A stretch of 57,420 nucleotides of DNA from Ruminococcus sp. (GTDB lineage: Bacteria > Bacillota > Clostridia > Oscillospirales > Ruminococcaceae): the NCBI GenBank assembly GCA_015066815.1, contig SVNR01000011.1:1-57420 (forward strand), read 5' to 3'. Below, in pieces: positions 16,832 through 25,691 of this stretch (position 1 is the stretch's first letter; every line of letters starts with the position of its first letter). Under the pieces are notes generated by a model. It did no database searches and was not told the DNA's origin. It was given only the letters and a program-made list of their open reading frames with translations. The translations under genes were made by a program, and so were the position numbers.

Positions 16832-18505
16832 TTGAATAACAAAAAGAAAATCAATACAACAGCTATATTTCTTGTACTCGGTGCAATAGCATATTTATTT
16901 TGCTCCTACATAATAAACCAGATAAGTACTACAGGTGAACACTGCATACCCATAATAGGAGCTATTACAAAAGCCATCTCAAGTATCGCCAATATACGCG
17001 GCGTTATCGTAACTGTACAGATGCTTCTGTGCATCATCATGACTCTGATAAACCACAGAGTCGGAGGACGTATTTCCGCACTGCTTCTTATCTATTCATC
17101 AATCTCACTGAGCTTTGCTATCATAAGTTCAGGAGACATGGATTCTATTCCGGGTCTCAGCACGATGATACTCAGTCTCTGTGTAGTGTATGTTCTGGCA
17201 AAGCAGCTCAACCTCCGGGAAACAGATGCTCTTACCGACTACCTGACAGGACTTCACAACAGAAGAAGTATACTCAAAAACCTCGAAAGACTTATAAAAG
17301 CAGGAAAACCGTTCCATGTTCTGTTCATAGACCTTGATGACTTCAAGTTCACAAACGACAGCCATGGTCACAAGGCCGGCGATCAGCTTCTTAAGGTTAT
17401 TTCCGAACGAATAACTGCTATTCTTGACAAAAACAGCGTTTTCGGCCGAATAGGCGGCGATGAGTTTGTAATACTTCTGTCGGAAAGAAACAACGTTACG
17501 TTTATAACAGAAGAAATACTCAGACTCATAAACACTGCAGTCTACATATCCGACGCAAAGATAAACTGCCATATATCAGCAAGTATAGGAATAACAAGAT
17601 TTCCGGAGGACAGCCATAACGCCGAGGATCTTATAAAATACGCCGATATAGCCATGTATGCCGCAAAGGCTCAGGGCAAGAACTGCATTCAGTTCTTTGA
17701 CTCCGCTCTTGAAGCAAGCATACTCAGGGAAGCTGAGCTTGAAGCAACCGTAAAGGACGGACTGCTCAACAACATGTTCTATCTTGTGTATCAGCCTCAG
17801 TATCATACTGCTACACATACGCTCAGAGGCTTTGAAACACTTCTCCGCATGAAAAACCCTGACAACAAGCAGATCGAGACATCAGAGCTTATTGCAACAG
17901 CCGAAAAAACCGATCTTATTTTTCTTGTTGATGACTATGTTCTCAAAAAAGCTCTTCTTGAGTTCAGGGATACAATGTGCGGAACAGGAAGTCAGTATAC
18001 TCTGTCAATAAACGTTTCTGCAAGAAATATTTCCGGAAAAAGCTTCAGCGACAGCATTAAAAAGCTTCTTGAAGAAACAGCCTTTCCGGCATCCTGCCTC
18101 GAAATAGAAATAACCGAATACTGCCTTATGAATTCGTTCGAAACTGCTGTGGACAACATAAAATCCCTCAAGGAAATGGGTGTAAAAATAGCACTCGACG
18201 ACTTCGGCACAGGTTATACATCACTGTCGTATGTTTCAAAGCTCCCGATAGACCTTATAAAAATAGACAAGTCCTTCATTGACGACATAGACAGCCAGTC
18301 TGTAAACCACGACTTCATCAATGCCGTTATCCATATGGGACACCTTCTCAACTGCGAGGTTATTTCCGAAGGTGTTGAGACCGAAGCTCAGCTTGATATG
18401 CTAAGAGCAAGAAACTGCGACTTTATACAGGGCTTCTTATGGGGCGAACCCTTAAGCTTTGAGGACGCCTCAGCACTTTGCAGAAAATCATATTCTGAAA
18501 ACTGA
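16832..18505 (+). CDS. Membrane-bound GGDEF-EAL c-di-GMP turnover protein
   Basis: 557 residues. The N-terminal ~130 residues hold about four or five membrane spans with no recognised sensor family. The GGDEF domain (~132-290) has an intact active loop at 208-212 (FGRIGGDEF) and the FIDLDDFKFTND metal-binding segment; no RxxD inhibitory site is visible before the loop. The EAL domain (~305-550) has ETL at 335 in place of EAL but keeps the key acids: IEITEY, LDDFGTGYTSL, IKIDKSFI, EGVETEAQ and QGFLWGEP. Both activities are therefore possible. TTG start with GAAAGGGTG 8 bases upstream. It is monocistronic with a strong terminator. Confidence 0.93.
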   Translation: MNNKKKINTTAIFLVLGAIAYLFCSYIINQISTTGEHCIPIIGAITKAISSIANIRGVIVTVQMLLCIIMTLINHRVGGRISALLLIYSSISLSFAIISSGDMDSIPGLSTMILSLCVVYVLAKQLNLRETDALTDYLTGLHNRRSILKNLERLIKAGKPFHVLFIDLDDFKFTNDSHGHKAGDQLLKVISERITAILDKNSVFGRIGGDEFVILLSERNNVTFITEEILRLINTAVYISDAKINCHISASIGITRFPEDSHNAEDLIKYADIAMYAAKAQGKNCIQFFDSALEASILREAELEATVKDGLLNNMFYLVYQPQYHTATHTLRGFETLLRMKNPDNKQIETSELIATAEKTDLIFLVDDYVLKKALLEFRDTMCGTGSQYTLSINVSARNISGKSFSDSIKKLLEETAFPASCLEIEITEYCLMNSFETAVDNIKSLKEMGVKIALDDFGTGYTSLSYVSKLPIDLIKIDKSFIDDIDSQSVNHDFINAVIHMGHLLNCEVISEGVETEAQLDMLRARNCDFIQGFLWGEPLSFEDASALCRKSYSEN

Positions 18506-18514
18506 TTATAATTA

Positions 18515-18560
18515 TACAAAACAAATCGGAAGCCTTTACCGGCTTCCGATTTGTTTTGTA
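18515..18560. terminator. Long perfect terminator hairpin
   Basis: A perfect 20-bp stem (arms TACAAAACAAATCGGAAGCC and its complement) with a 6-base loop. It lies between the convergent GGDEF-EAL and LRR/RTX genes. Confidence 0.85.
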
Positions 18561-18586
18561 TATTATTCTAATTACGGTGCAGCGAT

Positions 18587-21500
18587 CTATGAAATTACAA
18601 CATGCTCCATATCCTCAATATTATCAATATCCACGAACCCGGAAAACTGACTGAATTCAAGCGTCCATGTATCCTTGTTTACAGTCGCAACCACACCGTC
18701 AGCAAACTTAAATGTGTAAGCTTCCTGTCCCCACTTGAAATTGCTGATAATAAGTGTATCCTCTGTGCCTGATACAGAAAGAACAAGATCCGAGCCCCAC
18801 TGATCAGTAACAGAAACTTCGTCTGATCTGATATCAGAAAGTTCTATAGTACTACAACCGCTGCCCCATTCATTTACAGTATCACGGCCATAGCCCTTAG
18901 CCCAGATATATTTGTCAGATCCGTTACCGCCATTAAGAACATCTGAGCCGGTTCCGCCGTCAAGAACGTCATCGCCGTCATTGCCATAAAGCGTGTCGTC
19001 ACCGGGCCCTCCACAAAGCGCATCGTTTCCGCTGCCTCCGCTTATGCCGTCATTGCCTCCGTTACCATTAATGACAGCATCGCTGCTGTTCTGTACAGCA
19101 AGCCACTCATCAGCGTCTGTGCCATCGATCGGTTCATTTTTTGCTGTTATATCACACTGCAAAAGAACAGTTCCGTTATCAAACACAAAATTAAAATCTC
19201 TGTTACTGTTATAGTCGAAGAAACGCTCTATGATAAGGCAGTCATCAGAGTTTACAAAACGGATGATAAGATCGTTGCGGAGATTGCAGGTATTTATCAT
19301 GTCTGACTGTTCATATCCATGAATAACAACAGTGTTAAGACCTGATGACGCATTGACCGTATCCTGATTATAGCCTTTGCCAAATACATATGTATTATTT
19401 CCATGATCCCCCTGCAAGTAGTCGTTTCCTGCACCACCGTCAAGAACATCTGCACCGCCGCCGCCATAGATCATATCATCACCAGCGCCGCCATCAAGAT
19501 AGCTTCCGTCTTCACCGTCATAAACAGTATCATTACCGTCTCTTCCGAAAACAATATTTACGCCGTTTCCTCCAAAAATACGGTCATTGCCGTTTTCGCC
19601 GTACATAAAGTCAATATCTGCGCCGCCGTTTATAGTATCATCGCCTTCTCCGGCATAGAACACATTAAATCCATTGCCTGCAGAAAGGTTATTATCCTCC
19701 TCAGACGTGCCCTCGATAACTTCACGAGATCCGCCGCCGGGTATCTGGGATTCTCCGTTATAAATAAAATCATAATCAAGAGGATTTTCAAGGAAACCAG
19801 GAAGAGAAATAATCTCACCTGTGTGTTTATTTGTAAGAATAAATCCTCCGTTTGCCGAAACTGAAACATCATAATCACTTATCGGATAGTCAAGCGAAAT
19901 AATCGTGTCAGTAGTTTCCTTAGCCTGCACTTCCAGAATTATTGTGCCTGTTACTGACTTATAGTTGTCAGTGTCTTCAGGAACAAACTCCCATACAAGC
20001 TCGTTTTCACCATCAGAAAGACCATCAGAAAGCTCTGTCAGCCATGCAATACTGCCGGTGATACTGCTCTTATAGTCGATTTCAGGAAGGTTGTCGCCCT
20101 TAGTATATTTTCCTTCGGGAACAACCGGAACTACTTCCGGAACAGCCTTTTCTATACTCCACTTTGCCGATGCAGTACCCGTAAAGTTCCCTTTTCCGAT
20201 TATGTCAAGGATATAATCACCTGCATCTACTGCGGTATTTCCTTTTATATCATAATCTTCTTCAGTCAGTGTTATACTGTTTACAACGACGCTTTCAACT
20301 GTCTGCGTCTGCTCCGTTCCGTTATAAGTAAGAGTATCTCCCGAGTTAATCTGAGCTTTTGAAACATCCACAGGGTCTATGGTAAATTCCACAGTCACTT
20401 CGCCTCTGTAAAAATCACCCTTCGCAGTGATAACAGCCTGCGCCGTACCTGCGTTTACGTTGTTCTTGTAAACAACGGTGTAGTCTTCACCAAAGATAAG
20501 CTCTTTATTACCGCAGAAAATCTCAATACCCGGTTCAATAGCTTTGCCGGTATAGGTATGGTTTTCAGTTACAGAAACCATATTTTCTGTTATTGTGCCG
20601 GAAACAGGATTCAGCGTAAAGACTGCCTTCATGCCGCCGCCAATATCATAGCTATAGCTTACGCTCTTTGTAAGGTCTGAAACAGTAAGAACCGTTCCAT
20701 CCACTGATGCATTGCTCCATTCAGAAGTCCTGTTGATATCAAAGCCACGAGGAAGCTCTGAAAGATCATACTTATCGCCGGTAAGTCCGATATCATAGGT
20801 GTTTGATCTACACTCCGGATCAATAAGTCTGCTGTTATTGCTCACATCGAGACTTGTCAGCTTGTTGGTATTGCAATACAGATATATAAGCTCTGTATTA
20901 TTGCTGATATCAAGACGTGTGAGATTATTATTGTTGCAGTTCAGATATGTAAGCGCTGTATTATTGCTGATATCAAGATTTTTAATATTATTATTGTCGC
21001 AGAACAGATATAAAAGCCCTGTATCATTGCTGAGCTCAAGACTTTCAAGCTTGTTGGAATAACAATACAGATGAGTCAGTTTACTGTTATTGTTCACACC
21101 GAGGCTTTCAAGCAGGTTATTTTCACAGAACAGTTCCAAAAGCTCTGCATTATTGCTCACATCAAGACTTTCAAGCTTGTTGGAATCGCAGTACAGTCTG
21201 ATAAGTTTTGTGTTTTTGCTGACATCAAGGCTCTCAAGCTTATTATAATAGCAGTAGAGGGCGGTAAGCTCTGTGTTTTTTCTGATATCAAGACTTTCAA
21301 GCTTATTATCGGAACAATCCAGATAAGTCAGTTCCTTAAAATATTCCACACCCTTCAGGTCCGAAATGTTTCTGGAATTAACACTGATCTCATTTACAGC
21401 TATAATTTCTGCTTTTTCCAGATATCCGTTATTGTTTTTGTCGAAATTGTTTTTTACATAACTGCGGAAGCTGTTATCAGGAAAGTTTTCTTTACTGATC

Positions 21501-22765
21501 TCCACATTGTCAGCTTCCTTTTCAATACTCCACTTTGCCGTTGCAGTACCTGTAAAGTTACCTTTTCCGGTAATTGTAAGAAGATAATCACCGGCTTTTA
21601 CTGCAGTATTGCCTGTAACAGTATAGTCATCTTCTGTCAATGTTATGCCGTTCACAACGACGCTTTCAACCACCTGAGTCTGCTTTTTTCCGTTATACGT
21701 CAGAGTATCACCCAGGGTAATCTGCGCCCCGAAAACATACATAGGTTCTATAGTAAACTCCACAGTCACTTCGCCTTCATAGAGACCGCCTGTCGCAGTG
21801 ATAACAGCCTGAGCAGTACCCACGTTTACATTATTCTTGTAAACAACGGTGTAATCTTCATTAAGGAAAAGCTCTGCGTCACCGCAGAAAATCTCAAGCT
21901 CCGGTTCAACGGCTTTACCGGTATAAACCTGATTTTTTATTACAGAAACCATGTTTTCTGAGAGTATTCCGGAAACAGGATTCAGAGTAAAAACCGCTTT
22001 CCTGCCGCCGCCAATATCATAGCTGTAGCTTATACCCTTTGCCGGGTCTGAAACAGTAAGAACCGTTCCATCCACTGATGCATTACTCCAGTCAGAAGCC
22101 CTGCTGATATCGAAGTCCTCGGGAAGCTTTGAAAGATCATACTTACCACCATTAAGTTCAATGTCATAAACGTTGGATTCACATCCCAGAAAACTCAGTG
22201 CCGGGTTATTGCTCACATCAAGACTCGTAAGCTTATTAGCGGAGCAGTCCAGATACAAAAGCTCTGCATTATTGCTCACATCAAGACTTTCAAGCTTGTT
22301 GCTGTAGCAGTACAGAGTATTCAGTTTACTGTTACTGCTAACATCAAGGCTTTCAAGCTTATTATTGTTGCAGAACAGATACTCAAGTTCTGTAATATTG
22401 CTGATATCAAGGCTTGTCAGATCGTTGCGGGAACAATCCAGAAGGGTCAGCTCCTTAAAGTATTCCACACCCTTCATGCTGGAGATATTTCTGAAGTAAA
22501 CATCAATCTCCTTTACCGCCATAATTTCTGCTTTTTCCAGATATCCGTTATTGTTTTTGTCGAAGTTGTTTTTCACATAGCTCCGGAAGTTTTTATCCGG
22601 AAAATTCTCCTCGCTGATTTTCACACTCAGCTCTACCGCAGGCAGCTCTATCTCCTGAAAAGCCTGTGCCGTTCCGAACCTCCCCTCCGTAAAATCTGAC
22701 AACATACCGCCGCACATCGCCAGTAACGTCGAAATCGCCAATACTCTTTTGAATTTGCTTGTCAC
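18587..22765 (-). CDS. Large secreted protein: duplicated EF-hand/LRR modules plus RTX repeats
   Basis: 1392 residues with a signal peptide (~1-37), GTG start, and AAGGAGG 7 bases upstream. Two homologous halves follow, at ~50-420 and ~425-890. Each has an EF-hand-like loop (DKNNNGYLEKAE), a run of 20-residue leucine-rich repeats of the SLDVSNN...L.CN.N.L kind (four in the first half, about nine in the second), and Ig-like/MBG-type beta domains ending GNFTGTA.AKWSIEK. A short beta domain leads to two blocks of calcium-binding RTX nonapeptides (GG.G.D type, ~1025-1120 and ~1235-1290). RTX repeats are common in proteobacterial type I secretion substrates and less usual in Bacillota. Likely an extracellular adhesion or binding protein; no catalytic domain or dockerin is seen. 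Confidence 0.85.
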   Translation of the reverse strand: MTSKFKRVLAISTLLAMCGGMLSDFTEGRFGTAQAFQEIELPAVELSVKISEENFPDKNFRSYVKNNFDKNNNGYLEKAEIMAVKEIDVYFRNISSMKGVEYFKELTLLDCSRNDLTSLDISNITELEYLFCNNNKLESLDVSSNSKLNTLYCYSNKLESLDVSNNAELLYLDCSANKLTSLDVSNNPALSFLGCESNVYDIELNGGKYDLSKLPEDFDISRASDWSNASVDGTVLTVSDPAKGISYSYDIGGGRKAVFTLNPVSGILSENMVSVIKNQVYTGKAVEPELEIFCGDAELFLNEDYTVVYKNNVNVGTAQAVITATGGLYEGEVTVEFTIEPMYVFGAQITLGDTLTYNGKKQTQVVESVVVNGITLTEDDYTVTGNTAVKAGDYLLTITGKGNFTGTATAKWSIEKEADNVEISKENFPDNSFRSYVKNNFDKNNNGYLEKAEIIAVNEISVNSRNISDLKGVEYFKELTYLDCSDNKLESLDIRKNTELTALYCYYNKLESLDVSKNTKLIRLYCDSNKLESLDVSNNAELLELFCENNLLESLGVNNNSKLTHLYCYSNKLESLELSNDTGLLYLFCDNNNIKNLDISNNTALTYLNCNNNNLTRLDISNNTELIYLYCNTNKLTSLDVSNNSRLIDPECRSNTYDIGLTGDKYDLSELPRGFDINRTSEWSNASVDGTVLTVSDLTKSVSYSYDIGGGMKAVFTLNPVSGTITENMVSVTENHTYTGKAIEPGIEIFCGNKELIFGEDYTVVYKNNVNAGTAQAVITAKGDFYRGEVTVEFTIDPVDVSKAQINSGDTLTYNGTEQTQTVESVVVNSITLTEEDYDIKGNTAVDAGDYILDIIGKGNFTGTASAKWSIEKAVPEVVPVVPEGKYTKGDNLPEIDYKSSITGSIAWLTELSDGLSDGENELVWEFVPEDTDNYKSVTGTIILEVQAKETTDTIISLDYPISDYDVSVSANGGFILTNKHTGEIISLPGFLENPLDYDFIYNGESQIPGGGSREVIEGTSEEDNNLSAGNGFNVFYAGEGDDTINGGADIDFMYGENGNDRIFGGNGVNIVFGRDGNDTVYDGEDGSYLDGGAGDDMIYGGGGADVLDGGAGNDYLQGDHGNNTYVFGKGYNQDTVNASSGLNTVVIHGYEQSDMINTCNLRNDLIIRFVNSDDCLIIERFFDYNSNRDFNFVFDNGTVLLQCDITAKNEPIDGTDADEWLAVQNSSDAVINGNGGNDGISGGSGNDALCGGPGDDTLYGNDGDDVLDGGTGSDVLNGGNGSDKYIWAKGYGRDTVNEWGSGCSTIELSDIRSDEVSVTDQWGSDLVLSVSGTEDTLIISNFKWGQEAYTFKFADGVVATVNKDTWTLEFSQFSGFVDIDNIEDMEHVVIS

Positions 22766-22967
22766 GCAGATTCCTCCTTATATCAATTTTTTTCATTCCC
22801 GTCATGTCCTGCTTTCTCTGCCGGCAGATATCAATGAATGCAGTCTGTTGTGCTTCATGTTATTCCATAAAATCACCGTGGACATTTATATAACGGGGGG
22901 TATGACTCCGTTTTTCTCCGCAGCCACAACATTTATTTTGCGCTAAAAAGCAGCAAAATCTTTTTCT

Positions 22968-22996
22968 ATTGTATACCAAATCCTATAATTTGTCAA
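22968..22996 (-). promoter_or_regulatory. Promoter of the LRR/RTX gene
   Basis: Minus strand: TTGACA (22996-22991), a 17-base spacer, TACAAT (22973-22968). The leader is about 195 bases. The rest of 22766-23124 holds only a small G-rich hairpin near 22893-22915 and no gene. Confidence 0.7.
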
Positions 22997-23124
22997 TACT
23001 TTACTGTCATAATGTAAAACTATTTTCCGAATTTCACAAAACATTAAAAACAATATAAAAAACGCCGCCTGCAATCACTCACAGACGGCTGTGTAATATG
23101 TTCAGTTTGAAAAATCGGAATTTG

Positions 23125-23487
23125 TCAAACTATTCTTTGATCCATGTTGAAAACGACTTTCCAGATTCCATCTGTACAGTGCCATGTAGTTGTAATATGA
23201 AATGTTCCGGCAAGATCCTGGTTCTTTGCGTGTTCAACTTCCATTCTCAAAACATAATGTACTTGAAAAGAATCGCCAGCTTCATGCACGATTTCAAAAT
23301 CCTCGATATTATATGATTTGCAGTCAAACATACGGATAATCTCCGAATATTCTTTTCCGGATCATCTGAATCCGCCACATATCATAACTGCTTGGGGCGA
23401 AACAATCTCCAGAAATTTTTCAGCATCTCTATTCTGCGCTGTTTTCCACATATTATGTTCTAATGTCAATGCTTCTGTCAGATTCAT
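23125..23487 (-). pseudogene. NTF2-like (DUF4440/SnoaL-type) protein interrupted by an in-frame TGA
   Basis: A 121-codon frame from ATG at 23487 (GGAGGG 8 bases upstream) is intact except for TGA at codon 42 (23364-23362). Before the stop it reads NLTEALTLEHNMWKTAQNRD and then a FLEIVSPQAVMICGGFR segment. After it comes SGKEYSEIIRMFDCKSYNIE and the final IWKVVFNMDQRIV. This is the compact alpha-beta cone layout of the DUF4440/NTF2-like family. A single nonsense change, sequencing error or, much less likely, recoding would explain it. The upstream arm cannot be a full protein (41 residues). Confidence 0.7.
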
Positions 23488-23570
23488 ATTTATTTCCCTC
23501 CAAGTTTTTATTTGGTTTATCTGCTCGTCCAATCTCCTGCATTATACCACACACCGCAAAAAATTGCAAA

Positions 23571-23602
23571 AAAATCTCCGATGCTTTCACATCGGAGATT
23601 TT
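23571..23602 (-). terminator. Terminator of tRNA-Gln
   Basis: A perfect 12-bp stem AAAATCTCCGAT / ATCGGAGATTTT with an 8-base loop, 8 bases after the tRNA on the minus strand. Confidence 0.85.
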
Positions 23603-23609
23603 AACTTAG

Positions 23610-23681
23610 TTGGGGTGGAAGGATTTGAACCCTCGAATGGTGGAGTCAGAGTCCACTGCCTTACCGCTTGGCGACACCCCA
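23610..23681 (-). tRNA. tRNA-Gln (anticodon CTG)
   Basis: A 72-base cloverleaf on the minus strand. The acceptor TGGGGTG pairs with CACCCCA, the D-arm is GCCAAGCGGTAAGGC, the anticodon stem GTGGA/TCCAC holds the loop CTCTGAC, and the T-arm is GAGGG TTCGAAT CCTTC. No CCA is encoded. Anticodon CTG reads CAG (Gln). Confidence 0.93.
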
Positions 23682-23712
23682 GTGTGTGTTGTCTTCGTCA
23701 GACAACGTTAAT

Positions 23713-23741
23713 ATTATAACACACAACAACTACAGTGTCAA
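23713..23741 (-). promoter_or_regulatory. Promoter of tRNA-Gln
   Basis: Minus strand: TTGACA (23741-23736), a 17-base spacer, TATAAT (23718-23713). Both hexamers are consensus, as expected for a stable RNA gene. Confidence 0.8.
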
Positions 23742-23881
23742 CAGTTTTTTAAAAAAAATTCCTGATTTCATTATCTTTGTGATATTTTTACGAAAAACCA
23801 TTCTCAAAACGCCTGCTTTCAATGCATATGTACAAACTACGAAAATTAAAGTGAAATAATTGTGAAATAACGATATTTCGC

Positions 23882-23910
23882 TTGACTTATATGTGATTAA
23901 ATACTATAAT
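23882..23910 (+). promoter_or_regulatory. Promoter with no gene behind it
   Basis: TTGACT (23882-23887), a 17-base spacer, TATAAT (23905-23910). A terminator-like hairpin follows only ~45 bases after the predicted start. Confidence 0.6.
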
Positions 23911-23916
23911 ATAAGT

Positions 23917-23998
23917 AGGTCATTTAACTAAATTTAATTAACCTAACCATTTCTTATTCTAAAACCGGTGTTTTCCCGTCCCGGTTTTGTACTTTTTC
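23917..23998 (+). ncRNA. Candidate small RNA
   Basis: A consensus-like promoter is followed within ~75 bases by the hairpin AAAACCGG (23961-23968) / CCGGTTTT (23981-23988) and a T-rich tail. There is no SD and no open frame between them. It does not match any RNA family I know. Confidence 0.4.
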
Positions 23999-24030
23999 AT
24001 TTTCCCCTATAATTTTATCACTCATCAAAA

Positions 24031-24071
24031 GCCGCATATGCATTTTTTCAGTGCATATGCGGCATTTTTTC
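24031..24071 (+). terminator. Second hairpin terminator
   Basis: A perfect 12-bp stem GCCGCATATGCA / TGCATATGCGGC followed by TTTTTT. It may end read-through of the candidate small RNA. Confidence 0.7.
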
Positions 24072-24107
24072 AAACCTATCCCGCCTCAACCAAGCCCAAA
24101 TTTTCAA

Positions 24108-24137
24108 TTGACAAACCCTCATATATTATAATATAAT
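24108..24137 (+). promoter_or_regulatory. Promoter of the membrane sensor pair
   Basis: TTGACA (24108-24113), an 18-base spacer, TATAAT (24132-24137). The leader begins with the conserved hairpin at 24153-24195. Confidence 0.65.
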
Positions 24138-24152
24138 TATATTATTAATACT

Positions 24153-24195
24153 GCCTTGCACATCCATTCCCTGCGGTCACTCCGTGCATATCGGC
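24153..24195 (+). repeat. Leader hairpin of the dispersed family
   Basis: GCCTTGCAC (24153-24161) with GTGCATATCGGC (24184-24195), matching the second hairpin of the elements at 27221-27312 and 33956-34061. It starts about 8 bases after the predicted transcription start. Confidence 0.6.
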
Positions 24196-24279
24196 TAATG
24201 GCGAACTGAAAAATATTTTTTCCTTCACTATAAATCAGAAAAAACAACTGCACACACCGGCAGAAACGGAGGTTTTCAT

Positions 24280-24678
24280 ATGCACAGATATCTTTTGGCA
24301 TATCTTGGATTTGTTGATGATATTATCCTGTCAGAAAATCCGGACGATATAGACGCAATACTCGAAGAGCACTTAAGACAGACAGACTTTATGAAGCACG
24401 AAAGACTGATACATCTGATAGTTACCGTACTGTTTGCAATTCTGCTTTTTATTTGCATCGGCATACTCGCTGTTACCGACAAAATAATATTTGCACTTCT
24501 CACTGTGATGATACTCTGCCTGCTTATCCCATATATATCTCACTATTATTTTCTTGAAAACAGCGTTCAGAAAATGTACAGACAATATAATACCATGTGT
24601 TCTATGACCGGACGCAGAAAGCTTCCGGACGAATGTCTCCTTACAAAAAACACTGCCGGCAGAGGAAAGAAAAAATGA
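24280..24678 (+). CDS. Small two-span membrane protein, partner of the downstream sensor
   Basis: 132 residues. A soluble N-terminal ~40 residues (acidic) is followed by two adjacent membrane spans (~44-90) and a basic cytoplasmic C-terminus. No known family is recognised. GGAGG lies 7 bases upstream. Its TGA overlaps the next ATG (ATGA at 24675-24678), so the two proteins are probably translated together and function together. Confidence 0.7.
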   Translation: MHRYLLAYLGFVDDIILSENPDDIDAILEEHLRQTDFMKHERLIHLIVTVLFAILLFICIGILAVTDKIIFALLTVMILCLLIPYISHYYFLENSVQKMYRQYNTMCSMTGRRKLPDECLLTKNTAGRGKKK

Positions 24679-25604
24679 AAAGCTCTGTTTACAATATAAC
24701 GATAATCCCTTTTCTGTTATCAGCCCTTGTAATTTGTATCGCTTTTTACGCTGTCGGCGTTGTCGAAAAAAACACTGCTTCACAGCAGGCTGACACTCAT
24801 ATATCCACGGTTATAACGGATATATACGAAAACAACAGTGAAACCGAGGCAATAACCGAAAAGCTCTGCAAGGAATACGAACTTAAGGCACAGACTCTGT
24901 CTATACTGATATCGCAGCTTCCCGGTACAATGATAGAGGATATGACTGCCGAAGAACTGCGGATAACCTCAGGTGCAGACCAGATAGCAATATCAGACAG
25001 ATCAGGTCTTATAATATTCAGCACAGCTCCATCTACAGAAACCGAATATATCAGCGAAGACTTCACGGAAGGGCTTACAAAAATGAACTACTGCCGCACC
25101 ATCATCACAAAATCAGAAACAGGCTGTGTTTTTGAAGTAGCGGTTTCGCGCAGGAACGAACGGGGTCTGATAATTGCAAGCTTTGCAAGCTCTGCACTCA
25201 ACGAAGTAATCAACTACAACGGCTCATCTTACGCCATACACAAAAGCTCTTCCTTCATACCGGGGACGACAGCAATTATAAACCTTGAAAGCAACCGCTT
25301 CATCGCGCATACAAACGCCGCCCTTATCGGAACGGAGTGCATAATAGACAGTACCCGTTTTAACAAAGAAAAAACTTACTTTTCATATAAGTTCCAGGGC
25401 AAGCCTTCCTTTGTGTTCTACAGATACTATGACGAAAACACTGTCATAATCAGCATCGTATCAAAAGATTACGTCTACACAAACCGTACTGTAGTTGTCA
25501 TGTGGCTTATCATACTCGACGCTATCATAATGACCTCACTGCTTCTTTCTGTACGTCACTACAACTCACGGACAAAAACATCAGATATATCAACCGAAAA
25601 ATAA
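24675..25604 (+). CDS. Cache-like membrane sensor without an output domain
   Basis: 309 residues from ATG at 24675, which overlaps the previous stop. An N-terminal span (~8-30) and a C-terminal span (~275-297) enclose a ~240-residue extracellular domain. The domain has the build of a double Cache sensor: a long N-terminal helix, then repeated strand motifs (ADQIAISDRSGLIIFST, GCVFEVAVSRRNERGLIIAS, TTAIINLESNRFIAHT, YFSYKFQGKPSFVFYRYY). Normally such a domain feeds a kinase, GGDEF or chemoreceptor domain, but here only ~15 residues follow the last span. It may signal through its 132-residue partner or an unlinked protein. Confidence 0.7.
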   Translation: MKSSVYNITIIPFLLSALVICIAFYAVGVVEKNTASQQADTHISTVITDIYENNSETEAITEKLCKEYELKAQTLSILISQLPGTMIEDMTAEELRITSGADQIAISDRSGLIIFSTAPSTETEYISEDFTEGLTKMNYCRTIITKSETGCVFEVAVSRRNERGLIIASFASSALNEVINYNGSSYAIHKSSSFIPGTTAIINLESNRFIAHTNAALIGTECIIDSTRFNKEKTYFSYKFQGKPSFVFYRYYDENTVIISIVSKDYVYTNRTVVVMWLIILDAIIMTSLLLSVRHYNSRTKTSDISTEK

Positions 25605-25606
25605 GC

Positions 25607-25649
25607 AAAAACGAGAACCATAGTATTTATTATACCGGTTCTCGTTTTT
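25607..25649. terminator. Terminator between convergent genes
   Basis: A 13-bp stem AAAAACGAGAACC / GGTTCTCGTTTTT followed by T-rich sequence. Confidence 0.85.
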
Positions 25650-25691
25650 TGTTTTTATATCGTTACGGGAAATATCGTATGCAGCTTGATT

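Noticed and set aside
21071-21961. A 296-codon plus-strand frame inside the LRR/RTX gene
   Set aside because: It is antisense to the repeated LRR coding region; the length comes from the repeat composition, with no SD or known family.
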